Shown here in pieces: positions 1 through 8,855 of a stretch of 64,000 nucleotides of DNA (the first letter of the stretch is position 1; every line of letters starts with the position of its first letter). Both the position numbers and the translations under genes were made by a program. This stretch comes from Clostridium punense. Lineage in GTDB: Bacteria > Bacillota > Clostridia > Clostridiales > Clostridiaceae. The DNA lies in contig NZ_JAGGLL010000006.1 of the NCBI RefSeq assembly GCF_017874425.1, positions 91,592 to 155,591 on the forward strand. The letters run 5' to 3'. Under the pieces are notes generated by a model, which saw nothing but the letters and a program-made list of their open reading frames with translations, was not told the DNA's origin and made no database searches.

Positions 1-108
1 TAAAAATGCCTAATACATAAAGGTCTCTAGCTAGCTCTTTTATTTCTTTATAAAAGCATTAATAAGATTAACTAGGTGTATTTCTGGATTAAGGTTATTT
101 AGGTTATC

Positions 109-213
109 CAAAATGTTCCATGATATAAGTTTAAAGTTATTCATGGTCATAGCCCTTTAAGAAAACCAGTGTAGGATTCATGTACAAGTTAAGCTTTAAC
201 TTTGGTTCACTAT
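109..213 (+). repeat. Family 2 dispersed palindromic repeat, copy A
   Basis: About 105 bp that align with two other places in the window (46943-47048 and 48297-48400). Shared blocks are ATTCATG near the left third, CCTTAA or CCCTTTAA in the middle, then GTAGGAYTCATGTAYAAGTTAA and a TTAACTYTGGTTC right end. The two halves are imperfect inverted repeats. This copy is the most diverged. An ATG at 180 lies inside the repeat, in the block present in all three copies, so it is not a credible gene start. Confidence 0.7.
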
Positions 214-248
214 TTAAAGCAATTTATGTTGGGAGGTTCATGGATTAT

Positions 249-836
249 ATGAAAATAAAAATATTTAAGAGAATAAAATTACTGTTTTTCTTGCTTATAG
301 CTCTTGCCTTGGCTATTATTTCAAGTTCTTTTTCTACAAAGAAAAATCTAGAAAAAAAGTGCGACTTAGTTACTGAAAAACTAACAACCATATCTGAGCT
401 AGCCACTGTAAAATACAATTATTCCAATGTTATATCTATAAAAGACAGTTTGAAGTATAAGGATTTTGTTATTCCCTTTACTGAAAAATCTTTTGTGGTT
501 AAATACAATGGATATATTACTGCAGGGATTGATTTGAGCCAAGCTAAAACTTATATAGAAAATAATGAGCTTTCTATCCTGCTCCCTTCAAGTAAAATTC
601 TTAATCATACAGTTAGTGAAGATGAAATTTATGTTTTTGATGAAAAATCCTCAGCTTTTAATAAGCTTCATATAAATGACATGTTAAATGAAATAGTATC
701 TGAAAAATCAGCTATGGAAGATAAATTAGTAAAAGAAGGCTTTTTAGATAAGGTAAATAATGACACTATTAAATTTCTTCAGGATTTTTTTAAAGAACTA
801 GATTACGATGAAATTAAAATTACAATTGATAAATAA
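249..836 (+). CDS. DUF4230-type membrane-anchored protein
   Basis: Protein of about 195 residues with a basic N-terminus, one membrane segment (about residues 8-26) and a soluble part expected outside the cell. The body resembles DUF4230 proteins: an ATVKYNYSNV stretch, then IPFTEKSFVVKYNG, an ITAGIDL strand and a C-terminal helix. The function of this family is unknown. The frame stays open upstream to an ATG at 180, but that lies in a dispersed repeat. A GGGAGG at 231-236 precedes ATGs at 240 (3-nt spacing) and 249 (12-nt spacing). I chose 249 because it begins a normal signal-anchor (MKIKIFKRIKLL); 240 is nearly as likely. It is monocistronic, followed by a hairpin terminator. Confidence 0.7.
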   Translation: MKIKIFKRIKLLFFLLIALALAIISSSFSTKKNLEKKCDLVTEKLTTISELATVKYNYSNVISIKDSLKYKDFVIPFTEKSFVVKYNGYITAGIDLSQAKTYIENNELSILLPSSKILNHTVSEDEIYVFDEKSSAFNKLHINDMLNEIVSEKSAMEDKLVKEGFLDKVNNDTIKFLQDFFKELDYDEIKITIDK

Positions 837-843
837 CAATAAC

Positions 844-881
844 AAAGCCTATATGTTAGTTTTATCTATCATATAGGCTTT
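844..881 (+). terminator. Terminator after the DUF4230-type gene
   Basis: A 12-bp stem (AAAGCCTATATG with CATATAGGCTTT) ends 8 bp after the gene and is followed by a short AT-rich tail. Confidence 0.7.
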
Positions 882-991
882 AATATTATAGAACTCTAAA
901 GTTATAGGTTCACTTATGCACTTATCCTTCTTTGGCTTTCTCAAATCTTTTGGTTACTATTAAATTAATTTTTCTAAGAGGATCTATATTC

Positions 992-1819
992 TTACCAGCT
1001 TCCTGAAGAGCCTCCACCACCAGAGGAACCTCCGCCAAAACCACCGAAACCTCCCCCAGAACTTCCTCCAGATCCGCCCCCGAAGCCTCCAAAACCTCCT
1101 CCGCCGCCTCTTCCTCTTCCTCCAAATATATTGTTCCAAAATATCAGTTTAAAAAGGAAAGTAGTAACTCTTGCTCTATTAAAGATTAAATCTAATAAAA
1201 ATAAACCAAGAATTATACCTAAGGGAAGTGGGTTAGATTTCTTTCTATTAGAGGTATTATTTTTGACCTCTGGCAGAGTTATTTTTCGAGACTTTTCCAA
1301 GGTTACACCATATTCTTTTGCTATAGCATCACTCATAGTACTGTAACTATTTAAAAGTCCTTCTCCATAATTTCCACTTTGAAACCTTGGTTTTGCTAGA
1401 TCTTCCATGATTCTACTAGTAAGCACATCAGGAACAGCACCTTCAAGTCCTCTACCAACCTCTACTCTCCATTTTTTATCATTAAGAGCAAGAAGTATCA
1501 AAAGACCATTATCCTTTTCCTTTTGTCCTATTCCCCAAGTTCTAAAAAGGTTTAATGCATACTGCTCTATTGGGGTACCTTTAGTAGAATTGATAACAAC
1601 TACCACAGCTTGTGCTCCAGTTTTATCTTCTAATTCTTTCCCAATAGATACTATATTTTCAACTTCACTTTTATTTAAAGCTCCTACATAGTCGTTTACA
1701 TATTTATAAGGTGTGGGACTAGGTATAGCCTCTGCGGCACTAACCTTAAGAGGTAGTATTGTAAATAAACATATTAGAAGAGAAGCTACTATTACTTTTA
1801 TACATTTATTGCTTCGCAT
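992..1819 (-). CDS. TPM domain protein (YgcG family) with Gly-rich tail
   Basis: 275 residues. A signal peptide (about 1-28) is followed by a TPM domain (about 38-165) containing NDYVGALNKSEVENI and a NGLLILLALNDKKWRVEVGRG core. A membrane segment (about 200-218) leads into a Gly/Ser/Phe-rich tail ending GSSGSW. TPM proteins of this type are membrane proteins of poorly defined role. The gene starts 8 bp after the lemA stop with only a weak ribosome binding site, so translational coupling is likely. LemA plus a TPM protein is a recurrent bacterial pair, which supports both calls. The repetitive tail makes long spurious frames on both strands. Confidence 0.88.
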   Translation of the reverse strand: MRSNKCIKVIVASLLICLFTILPLKVSAAEAIPSPTPYKYVNDYVGALNKSEVENIVSIGKELEDKTGAQAVVVVINSTKGTPIEQYALNLFRTWGIGQKEKDNGLLILLALNDKKWRVEVGRGLEGAVPDVLTSRIMEDLAKPRFQSGNYGEGLLNSYSTMSDAIAKEYGVTLEKSRKITLPEVKNNTSNRKKSNPLPLGIILGLFLLDLIFNRARVTTFLFKLIFWNNIFGGRGRGGGGGFGGFGGGSGGSSGGGFGGFGGGSSGGGGSSGSW

Positions 1820-1827
1820 AACAGATG

Positions 1828-2397
1828 CTACTTACTAAAGTCTACTTTTGGAACTTCTTTAGCCCCTTCAGCAGCTTTGTAAAGTGGTTTTTCTTCAAAG
1901 CCAAACATAGAAGCAACTATATTACTTGGAAATCTTCTCCTCTTAGTATTATACTGAGTTACTGCGTTATTATAATCTTGTCTTCTTACTGCAATCCTAT
2001 TTTCTGTGCCCTCTAGTTCTACAGTTAAATCTCTAAAATTCTGATTTGATTTTAGCTCAGGATATCTTTCTACCACTACTAAAAGTCTTGAAAGTGCGCT
2101 AGATAAACTAGCATCTGCATCTGCTTGTTCCTTAATATTTTGAGCTCCTGCAAGCTTTGCTCTAGATTCTGCAACCTGAGTAAAAATTTCCTTTTCTTGA
2201 GATGCATAACCTTTAACAGTTTCCACAAAGTTAGGAATTAAATCAGATCTTCTTTGTAAGTCTGTATCAATATCTGCCTGTGCACTGTTTACTTTTAGCT
2301 CAAGTGATACCAGACTATTGTAAGTTCCTACTATTGGAATAGCTATTAAAGCAATTATTACTATAATAGCTATTAGAACTTTCATTCCACCTTTCAT
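1828..2397 (-). CDS. lemA: LemA family protein
   Basis: 189 residues, the usual LemA length. An N-terminal membrane helix (about 7-24) precedes an all-helical domain with the family signature VKGYASQEKEIF and SRAKLAGA, then the ELKSNQNF block and RRQDYNNAVTQYN. LemA proteins are membrane-anchored helical proteins; their molecular role is not settled. AAGGAGG lies 7 nt before the ATG at 2397. It is the first gene of a two-gene operon with the TPM protein just downstream. Confidence 0.95.
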   Translation of the reverse strand: MKGGMKVLIAIIVIIALIAIPIVGTYNSLVSLELKVNSAQADIDTDLQRRSDLIPNFVETVKGYASQEKEIFTQVAESRAKLAGAQNIKEQADADASLSSALSRLLVVVERYPELKSNQNFRDLTVELEGTENRIAVRRQDYNNAVTQYNTKRRRFPSNIVASMFGFEEKPLYKAAEGAKEVPKVDFSK

Positions 2398-2485
2398 TGT
2401 TATTCCTCCTTAATAAAGTGTTTTCAAATATATCTTCTATAAATTGTATTGCTATGTTATTTCATAAAGAACAAATTTAAACTAA

Positions 2486-2863
2486 TTATAATCTGCCAAG
2501 CTCCACAAATAAGCATTGATCATGCTCTACTCTAAAGCCCATTTCTTTTGCTTTTCTTATAACTTCTTCATCATAAGAACCTGGTTGAAACCAAAGATTT
2601 TCAATTCCGGCAGCTCTAATAGCTTCTAGAGAGTTTAATGCTACCTTAGGGTTAACAATTATATTTATTGCTTCAACCCCCTGTGGTAACTCTTCAACAG
2701 AATGATATATTCTCATTCCTGCAATCTCCTCATACTTAGGGTTAATTCCATACACTGTATACCCTTTTTCGTCTAATCTCCTTAAAATCTTGTATCCAAA
2801 TCTACTCTCGTCTGGAGTGGCTCCAAGTAATGCCCAAGTTTTAAATTTTAACATTTCATTCAT
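2486..2863 (-). CDS. CoA-binding (YccU-like) Rossmann protein
   Basis: 125 residues, a complete single-domain CoA_binding_2 protein. It shows the nucleotide-binding start (ALLGATPDESRFGYKI), a second strand with YTVYGINPKYEEIAG, and the INIIVNPKVALNSLEAIRAAG and LWFQPGSYDEEVIRKA blocks typical of YccU and the N-terminal domain of acyl-CoA synthetases (ADP-forming). It probably binds CoA or a nucleotide; no catalytic residues are evident. Start chosen at the ATG 7 nt after AAGGAGG. It is divergent from fbp and apparently monocistronic. Confidence 0.88.
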   Translation of the reverse strand: MNEMLKFKTWALLGATPDESRFGYKILRRLDEKGYTVYGINPKYEEIAGMRIYHSVEELPQGVEAINIIVNPKVALNSLEAIRAAGIENLWFQPGSYDEEVIRKAKEMGFRVEHDQCLFVELGRL

Positions 2864-2906
2864 ATCGTTTCCTCCTTATTATATACAAACTAAACTTAGT
2901 TTTCCC

Positions 2907-2940
2907 AAGAAAATTAATATCATAAGATATTAATTTTCTT
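2907..2940. repeat. Perfect 15-bp inverted repeat upstream of the CoA-binding gene
   Basis: AAGAAAATTAATATC, a 4-nt loop, then the exact reverse complement. It sits 44 bp upstream of the CoA-binding ATG. It could be an operator or a terminator; no poly-T follows directly on either strand. Confidence 0.6.
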
Positions 2941-3029
2941 ATTTAACTCTTTTTGTAAGTCTACTATCAGATAATATTAAAAATTAATATCATAATATAT
3001 TTACTTGTAATATTTGTCAATGGTATATT

Positions 3030-3066
3030 AACCTGTTATTTTCATTAGCAAAATAACAGGTTTTGT
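3030..3066 (+). terminator. Terminator-like hairpin in the fbp leader
   Basis: A 13-bp perfect stem (AACCTGTTATTTT with its complement) and a short T-run (TTTTGTT) on the plus strand, about 100 bp before the fbp ATG. The neighbouring upstream gene points away, so this either attenuates fbp or ends a short leader RNA. Confidence 0.6.
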
Positions 3067-3167
3067 TATATAATATATTATTGTACACATATATTTATTT
3101 AGTGTATCACATATATTAAAATATGATTAACTATTAATACTTAAGTAATTTAGAAAAGGGGATTGAC

Positions 3168-5159
3168 ATGAGTAAAATAGATGAGATTAGTGTTGATATG
3201 ATTGAGAGTGATTTAAGATATCTTAAATTGTTATCACAAAAATTTCCAACAATTTCTGATGCTTGTACGGAAATCATCAACCTAGAAGCTATTTTAAATC
3301 TTCCAAAGGGTACAGAACACTTTTTAACTGATATCCATGGAGAATACGAAGCCTTTGACCATGTTCTAAAAAATGCTTCAGGGGTTATCAAAAGAAAAGT
3401 AAACGATATTTTTGGAAATACCTTAAGAGAATCAGAAAAAAAAGATTTATGTACACTTATCTATTATCCTGAACAAAAGCTTGAGCTAGCTCTTGCAAAA
3501 GAAGATGATGTGAACGACTGGTATAGAATAACACTACATCAACTAATCCAAATATGCAGAAATGTTTCTTCGAAATATACGCGTTCTAAGGTAAGAAAAG
3601 CATTACCTGCTGATTTTGCCTATATTATTGAAGAGCTATTACATGAATCTCAAGTTAGACCTAATAAACATGATTATTTTAATGGAATTATTAATACAAT
3701 TGTAAGTATTGGAAGAGCCAATGAATTCATTATTGCAATTTGCAATGTAATTCAAAGACTTACTATAGATAGACTTCACATAATCGGTGATATTTACGAT
3801 AGAGGCCCTGGTGCCCACATAATCATGGATACTATTATGAAATATCATGCTGTAGACATTCAATGGGGAAACCATGATATTCTTTGGATGGGTGCTGCTG
3901 CCGGAAATGAAAGCTGTATTGCCAATGTAATAAGAATTTGCACCAGATATGCAAATCTTGAAACTTTAGAAGAGGGTTATGGTATAAACCTACTTCCTCT
4001 TGCTACCTTTGCAATGGAAGTATACCAGGATGACCCATGTAAATCTTTCAAGCCTAAAACAGGCCCTGATGATGTATATAAGGAAAAAGATTTAAAGCTA
4101 ATGGCTCAAATGCATAAGGCAATATCTATAATTCAATTTAAGCTTGAAAGTGAAATAATTAAAAGACGTCCGGATTTTGCGTTGAATCATAGACAATTGC
4201 TAGATAAAATTAACTTTGAAAATGGAACCATAATGGTGGATGGTAAGGAGTATAAACTTAATGATACTCACTTCCCAACAGTAGATCCTAAAAATCCTTA
4301 CAGGCTTACCGACGAAGAAAAAGAACTTGTTACAAAGCTTAAATTCTCTTTCTTGAACAGTGAAAAACTTCAAAAGCATGTTAGATGCTTATTCTCTAAA
4401 GGAAGCCTATATTTAAAGTATAATTCTAATCTTCTTTATCATGCTTGTATTTCTCTAGATAAAAACGGTAACTTCAAGAAAATTAAGCTAATAGATAAAG
4501 AATATAGCGGAAGAGAATATATTGATAGAGCTGAGAGATTGGCTAGGGAAGCATATTTTAACAAAGGAAATCATGCTAATAAACAATATGCTTTAGACTA
4601 TCTATGGTACTTATGGTGCGGTGCTGATTCTCCTCTCTTTGGAAAAAGCAAAATGGCTACCTTCGAGAGATATTTTATTAATGAGAAAGAAACTCATAAG
4701 GAAATTAAAAATCCATATTATGACTTTTGGGATAAGGAAGAAATTTGTGATATGATACTAAAAGACTTTGGATTAAGTCCTGAAACATCTCATATCATTA
4801 ATGGTCACGTACCTGTAAAAACCTTAAAGGGAGAAAGTCCAATAAAAGCAAATGGAAAGCTTCTAGTTATAGATGGTGGCTTCTCTAAGGCTTATCAGCC
4901 TGAAACAGGCATTGCCGGCTACACTTTAATATATAACTCTTACGGCTTACAGCTGGTTCAACATGAACCTTTTGAATCTACTCAACAGGCAATCGAAGAA
5001 GGAAAAGATATCTTATCTACTACCTTCATCCTAGAGCGCACTGCAGATAGAATGAGAGTTAGAGATACTGATATAGGTAAAGAATTAATTGCTCAAATAG
5101 CAGACCTTCAGAACCTTCTTATGTCCTATAGAAAAGGTATTATTAAGGAATTAAAGTAA
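3168..5159 (+). CDS. fbp: Fructose-1,6-bisphosphatase, class III
   Basis: 663 residues, the normal length for the Firmicute class III enzyme (Fbp/YydE type), which hydrolyses fructose 1,6-bisphosphate in gluconeogenesis. Metallophosphoesterase motifs are visible: [10 protein letters not shown] (about 54-63), GDIYDRGPG (about 207), [10 protein letters not shown] (about 232) and the late NGHVPVK and [10 protein letters not shown] blocks. The start follows AAAGGGG with 6-nt spacing. The gene stands alone with a terminator-like hairpin in its leader and a strong terminator after it. The class is unrelated in sequence to the class I and II enzymes and is typical of clostridia and bacilli. Confidence 0.97.
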   Translation: MSKIDEISVDMIESDLRYLKLLSQKFPTISDACTEIINLEAILNLPKGTEHFLTDIHGEYEAFDHVLKNASGVIKRKVNDIFGNTLRESEKKDLCTLIYYPEQKLELALAKEDDVNDWYRITLHQLIQICRNVSSKYTRSKVRKALPADFAYIIEELLHESQVRPNKHDYFNGIINTIVSIGRANEFIIAICNVIQRLTIDRLHIIGDIYDRGPGAHIIMDTIMKYHAVDIQWGNHDILWMGAAAGNESCIANVIRICTRYANLETLEEGYGINLLPLATFAMEVYQDDPCKSFKPKTGPDDVYKEKDLKLMAQMHKAISIIQFKLESEIIKRRPDFALNHRQLLDKINFENGTIMVDGKEYKLNDTHFPTVDPKNPYRLTDEEKELVTKLKFSFLNSEKLQKHVRCLFSKGSLYLKYNSNLLYHACISLDKNGNFKKIKLIDKEYSGREYIDRAERLAREAYFNKGNHANKQYALDYLWYLWCGADSPLFGKSKMATFERYFINEKETHKEIKNPYYDFWDKEEICDMILKDFGLSPETSHIINGHVPVKTLKGESPIKANGKLLVIDGGFSKAYQPETGIAGYTLIYNSYGLQLVQHEPFESTQQAIEEGKDILSTTFILERTADRMRVRDTDIGKELIAQIADLQNLLMSYRKGIIKELK

Positions 5160-5199
5160 ATTATATGTGCCTTAGGAAATATAATAGTTATTAGTATAA

Positions 5200-5248
5200 A
5201 ACTCCTTTATCTACAATACAAACTTGTAGGTAAAGGAGTTCTTATAAT
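5200..5248 (+). terminator. fbp terminator
   Basis: Long stem AACTCCTTTATCTACAA paired with TTGTAGGTAAAGGAGTT, followed by a T-containing tail, 40 bp after fbp. Confidence 0.85.
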
Positions 5249-5324
5249 TTAGTACAAATAAAAATTTTACTAACTAGAATTAATGAAAGTAACATTCAAT
5301 ATGATTTTATAGTATAAAGTAAAT

Positions 5325-5364
5325 AAAAACAGAGAGAAAGGGGGATTTCTCTCTGTTTTTATTT
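5325..5364. terminator. Bidirectional terminator between fbp and htrA
   Basis: 15-bp perfect stem (AAAAACAGAGAGAAA and complement) with A/T runs on both sides. It can end transcripts from either neighbour and probably serves htrA on the minus strand. Confidence 0.8.
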
Positions 5365-5472
5365 TAACATCATTATTAACAGATTTAACTTGTTAACTAT
5401 TACAATTATTTCCACAATGTTTATATTTAAACATTCTTTTAAACTTTTTATTATTCTTCTCTCGAAGAATTT

Positions 5473-6717
5473 CTACTCAATTTTAAGGTTAGCAGTCATA
5501 TTCTGACCATTTCTCACAAATTCAATAGGAATAGTGTCTCCATCCTTATGAGAATCCTTAATTTTGTTAAGTTCTTCTACAGTTTCAACTTTCTTACCGT
5601 CAAATTTAATAATTACATCTCCTGGTTGAAGGCCACCTTTTTGAGCAATACTAAAGTTTGCTACATTAGTAATATAAACACCTACAGGTACATTATATTT
5701 TTCAGCCATTTCTTTTGTAACATTTTGAACTGTTACTCCAAGAGTTATTTTTTGTTTAACTAGATTTTCTAACTTTGAAGAAACATCATTAATTGGAATT
5801 GAAAAACCTATTCCTTCTATTCCATTTCCACTTAGCTTAGCTGTATTAATACCAATTACTTCGCCTCTAGCGTTTATCAGCGGTCCTCCACTGTTTCCTG
5901 GATTTATAGCTGTATCCGTTTGAATTAAGTTCATTTTTTTCCCATCTATCTCTACATCTCTACTTACAGCACTAACAATTCCAGTAGTAACAGATCCTAA
6001 ATATTCTTTTCCTAAAGGGTTACCTATAGCTACTACTTGTTCTCCTACTTGTAGACTTTCTGAATCACCTAAAGTTGCTACCCCTGGTAAGTCTACTTTA
6101 TCTGTAATTTTTAAAACCGCTAAATCTGATTGCTGATTATAATTTACTATTTTAGCATTAACTTCTTTTCCATTATTAAATATTACTTTAACTTGGTTTG
6201 CTCCTGAAATTACATGGAAATTTGTTAAAACATATCCTTCATCTGAAAAAATGAATCCTGAACCAATTCCCTCTTGTGGCTCATTATTAAAGCCAAATAT
6301 ATTTGTAGAAACAGACTTAGTTGAAACCCCTACTACCGCTGGCGAAACTTTTGTTACTATTTCAGGTATATTTATTCCACCTGTAGCAGTTGGTGCAATT
6401 ACCGCATTACCGTTACCTGTATTCTTTTGCTGAGTTATTGGAGCTTTGGTGCTTTTCATAGTTGTATAAGTTACTGCTCCTCCAACTGCACCTCCTAATA
6501 CTGAACATGTAAGGGCCACTGCCATTATTGTAGCAAATCTACCTGGCCCTTTCTTTCTTTTTATTTTAGCATCCTGATAAACATAAGGATTGTTATAAAT
6601 TTCTGTATTTTTAAAGCTTCCAAAGTGAGAATTATCATAATTACTATTGTTGTAATTCATATTGTCTGCCTCTGGTATAGTATTAAATTTATTATTATCA
6701 TTGTTGAAGTTATCCAT
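5473..6717 (-). CDS. htrA: HtrA/DegP-like serine protease with PDZ domain
   Basis: 414 residues. The cytoplasmic N-terminus (1-60) is strikingly Asn/Tyr-rich, followed by one membrane segment (about 62-86), a trypsin-like domain and one C-terminal PDZ domain (about 320-412). The catalytic triad is visible: His168 (TNFHVISG), Asp198 (SDLAVLKI) and Ser276 (NPGNSGGPL). The family degrades or refolds misfolded proteins at the outer face of the membrane. AAGGGAGG lies 8 nt before the ATG. It stands alone, divergent from a DMT transporter. The low-complexity Asn-rich head resembles that of the unrelated protein at 8025-8552. Confidence 0.95.
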   Translation of the reverse strand: MDNFNNDNNKFNTIPEADNMNYNNSNYDNSHFGSFKNTEIYNNPYVYQDAKIKRKKGPGRFATIMAVALTCSVLGGAVGGAVTYTTMKSTKAPITQQKNTGNGNAVIAPTATGGINIPEIVTKVSPAVVGVSTKSVSTNIFGFNNEPQEGIGSGFIFSDEGYVLTNFHVISGANQVKVIFNNGKEVNAKIVNYNQQSDLAVLKITDKVDLPGVATLGDSESLQVGEQVVAIGNPLGKEYLGSVTTGIVSAVSRDVEIDGKKMNLIQTDTAINPGNSGGPLINARGEVIGINTAKLSGNGIEGIGFSIPINDVSSKLENLVKQKITLGVTVQNVTKEMAEKYNVPVGVYITNVANFSIAQKGGLQPGDVIIKFDGKKVETVEELNKIKDSHKDGDTIPIEFVRNGQNMTANLKIE

Positions 6718-7017
6718 TTCTAAATCCTCCCTTAATTAAATCTCCCTATAACTATATTATCTCCATTTATGTGTCAATTCAGTGGCGACTTTGTGAAAAA
6801 ATTTAAAATTCAATACAATTGCTAATATTTTTATGTCATAATTATTATAGTCCATTAATTGTTACAAATTAAAGTAAATATTAAATTATATAAAAAATCA
6901 TTTTGTTTTACTTAGTGTCTATATAATTAAAAGTGAGCTCATCTTAGAAATCTACACTAAATTTTCAGTTACTCTTAATAATCATTAAATATTTTCATCT
7001 TAAAGGGGGCAATATAC

Positions 7018-7935
7018 TTGTTTTACTTAGCTTTAGCTATAATTTGCAGTTCTTCTATAGCATTAATTTTTAAATATACTGAAGGTAATGAAATGAATCG
7101 TTACGCAGTAACTTCTTCAAATTATTTCATTGCATTTTTAGTAAGTATACTTATGTTCTTTAATAACAATACCATGAAGCTTTCTACTAAATCATCACTA
7201 CATAGCTTTACAAAAGAATTCTATTCAGTAATTTCTTCTAATGAATTATTATTTTCTCCTGAAGGAAGTTTTATTTGGGCAGTACTAGTAGGTGTTATTG
7301 CTGGACTATTCTTCTTTCTATCTTTTATATATTATCAAAAAAGCGTAAGAGAAAATGGTGTAGGTCTTTCTGGTACCTTTGGAAAACTAGGGATTCTTAT
7401 TCCTATGATATTTTCAATCTTGCTTTGGAGAGAAATGCCCACTGCTCTTCAATGGTGTGGAATAGCTCTATCTTTGGTATCTATTCTTATCGTTAACTTG
7501 TCTCTAAAGGATTTGTCATTAAAATCCTTTAATACCACTTTGATATTATTATTTATCTTTGGGGGAATGGCTGAGTTCTCCAATAAAATATTCCAAAAAT
7601 ATGCTGTCACAGAACTAAAAGATTTATTTTTATTTTTTGTTTTCTTTGTAGCTTTTATTATTAGTATATGCTTCACTTTTAAACAAAAGAAAAGAGTTAA
7701 TATAAAAGATATTATTTTAGGTATTGTAGTTGGTATTCCTAATTTATTTTCTTCCTACTTTCTAATTCTCGCCCTAAGTCACATAACTACTTCCGTTGCT
7801 TTTCCTATATACAGTGCAGGAAGTATACTTCTTATTAATTTGGGAGGGTTTATAATTTTTAAGGAAAAACTTTCTTTGAAGGATACCTTTGCTGTAGCAC
7901 TTACATTAATTGCCTTAGTGCTTATTAATATGTAA
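7018..7935 (+). CDS. EamA/DMT family transporter
   Basis: 305 residues, about ten predicted membrane helices arranged as two EamA-like halves. The second half carries the conserved YSAGSILLINLGGFIIFKEKLSLKD pattern near the C-terminus, seen here as TSVAFPIYSAGS followed by FKEKLSLKDTF. It probably exports or imports a small metabolite; the substrate cannot be told. The start is TTG at 7018, well placed after AAAGGGGG; no ATG is suitably placed. Monocistronic with a terminator right after it. Confidence 0.85.
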   Translation: MFYLALAIICSSSIALIFKYTEGNEMNRYAVTSSNYFIAFLVSILMFFNNNTMKLSTKSSLHSFTKEFYSVISSNELLFSPEGSFIWAVLVGVIAGLFFFLSFIYYQKSVRENGVGLSGTFGKLGILIPMIFSILLWREMPTALQWCGIALSLVSILIVNLSLKDLSLKSFNTTLILLFIFGGMAEFSNKIFQKYAVTELKDLFLFFVFFVAFIISICFTFKQKKRVNIKDIILGIVVGIPNLFSSYFLILALSHITTSVAFPIYSAGSILLINLGGFIIFKEKLSLKDTFAVALTLIALVLINM

Positions 7936-7941
7936 TTTTAA

Positions 7942-7980
7942 AAGAAATGCTGATAAGTCAATTACCAGCATTTCTTTTTT
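7942..7980 (+). terminator. Terminator after the DMT transporter
   Basis: Stem AGAAATGCTG/CAGCATTTCT followed by TTTTT, 10 bp after the stop codon. Confidence 0.85.
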
Positions 7981-8024
7981 ACAAAAGCATATTTTTATAT
8001 AATTTTGTAGTTCACCCTTTAGAG

Positions 8025-8552
8025 TTATATTGTTTTATATCTTATTATGCTTGCATGAGTAAATGGAAGACTATCATCGGGTGCTTCTGCATCTCCATTG
8101 TTAACCATCATATTTATCCCTAGCTCAGAAGCATATTCTTCCTGACCCATTTTACTAGTATTGTTGTTATTATTACTAGAGTTATTCATAGATGAAGAAC
8201 TAGTGCTATATTGACAGCCAGTATTATAATTATAGTTATCTTTATCATAGCCAAAGGTCATTTCATCTTTTAGTTCCACATTCTCATAATCATCTCTAAG
8301 ATTGTCAAAAGTTACTTCCTCAGCAAATTCATTGTCAAATATATCTACTTTATTATTGAAGTTGTTATGTGAGTAGTATGGAGTATTATTGTTATTATTA
8401 GATGTAGTTGATTCATTTGCCATTTGAGCTTCATTATTAGCTTCATCAACCTTTTCCCAAGCAGATTCAACACCTGGATGAGCAACTCTAAAATCTCCAA
8501 AATAATTATGTTTATTTGATGGATATATTGGATTTGATTTTTTATTAGCCAT
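8025..8552 (-). CDS. Asn-rich hypothetical protein
   Basis: 175 residues with the start chosen at the ATG 6 nt after GAGGAGGG; the frame runs 13 codons further upstream without a ribosome binding site. I do not recognise the family. Residues 1-35 look folded (FGDFRVAHPGVESAWEKVDEANNEA). Then come two low-complexity Asn/Ser/Thr runs separated by an acidic segment (about 60-110), and a conserved-looking C-terminus (EAPDDSLPFTHASIIRYKTI). No signal peptide or membrane segment. The opening MANKKSNPIYPSNKHNYFGDF suggests a small cytoplasmic or spore-associated clostridial protein, but that is a guess. Confidence 0.7.
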   Translation of the reverse strand: MANKKSNPIYPSNKHNYFGDFRVAHPGVESAWEKVDEANNEAQMANESTTSNNNNNTPYYSHNNFNNKVDIFDNEFAEEVTFDNLRDDYENVELKDEMTFGYDKDNYNYNTGCQYSTSSSSMNNSSNNNNNTSKMGQEEYASELGINMMVNNGDAEAPDDSLPFTHASIIRYKTI

Positions 8553-8728
8553 AATTTCCCTCCTCAAAATCTTTATACCTATAGGTTGCATTAATTTGAA
8601 GTGAATTATGTATATTTCATAAAATTTAAGCTATAATGCTTCTTTACCTATCTTATAATTATTGGAAGCATTAGTCATATTTTGTCTTTATGAGTCGGAA
8701 AATATGTACCCTTATAATTTACATTTTA

Positions 8729-8758
8729 TTAACAATTTTCAAAATAATATGGTATAAT
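8729..8758 (+). promoter_or_regulatory. Putative sigma-A promoter for the histidine kinase
   Basis: TTAACA (8729-8734), 18 nt, TATAAT (8753-8758), about 100 bp before the kinase start codon. Confidence 0.5.
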
Positions 8759-8855
8759 CTTATTAATAATACAAATTATTTACTAATAATTATTTCTTTA
8801 TTAAGTATAGCCGCAACTTGTTTCCTCAGTATAAAGTTATAGGTGGTGAGTAATT

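Larger units (their letters stand above)
2864..3167. other. Divergent intergenic region CoA-binding gene / fbp
   Basis: About 300 bp, very AT-rich. It holds a perfect 15-bp palindrome (2907-2940), a second half-copy of the same ATTAATATCATA block near 2981-2994, and a terminator-like hairpin at 3030-3066. No open reading frame of note. Confidence 0.6.

Noticed and set aside
1..13. AAAAATGCCTAA at the window edge as the right end of another family 1 repeat
   Set aside because: It matches the end with one mismatch, but only 12 bases are visible; the rest would lie outside the window.
180..239. N-terminal extension of the DUF4230-type protein starting at ATG 180
   Set aside because: This ATG and the codons after it lie in a block shared by all three family 2 repeats and have no ribosome binding site; starts at 240 or 249 follow GGGAGG.
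922..1125. Glu/Ala-rich frame on the minus strand overlapping the TPM gene
   Set aside because: It is the +1 reading of the Gly-rich tail (GGA/GGT repeats read as Glu/Ala/Val) with no ribosome binding site.
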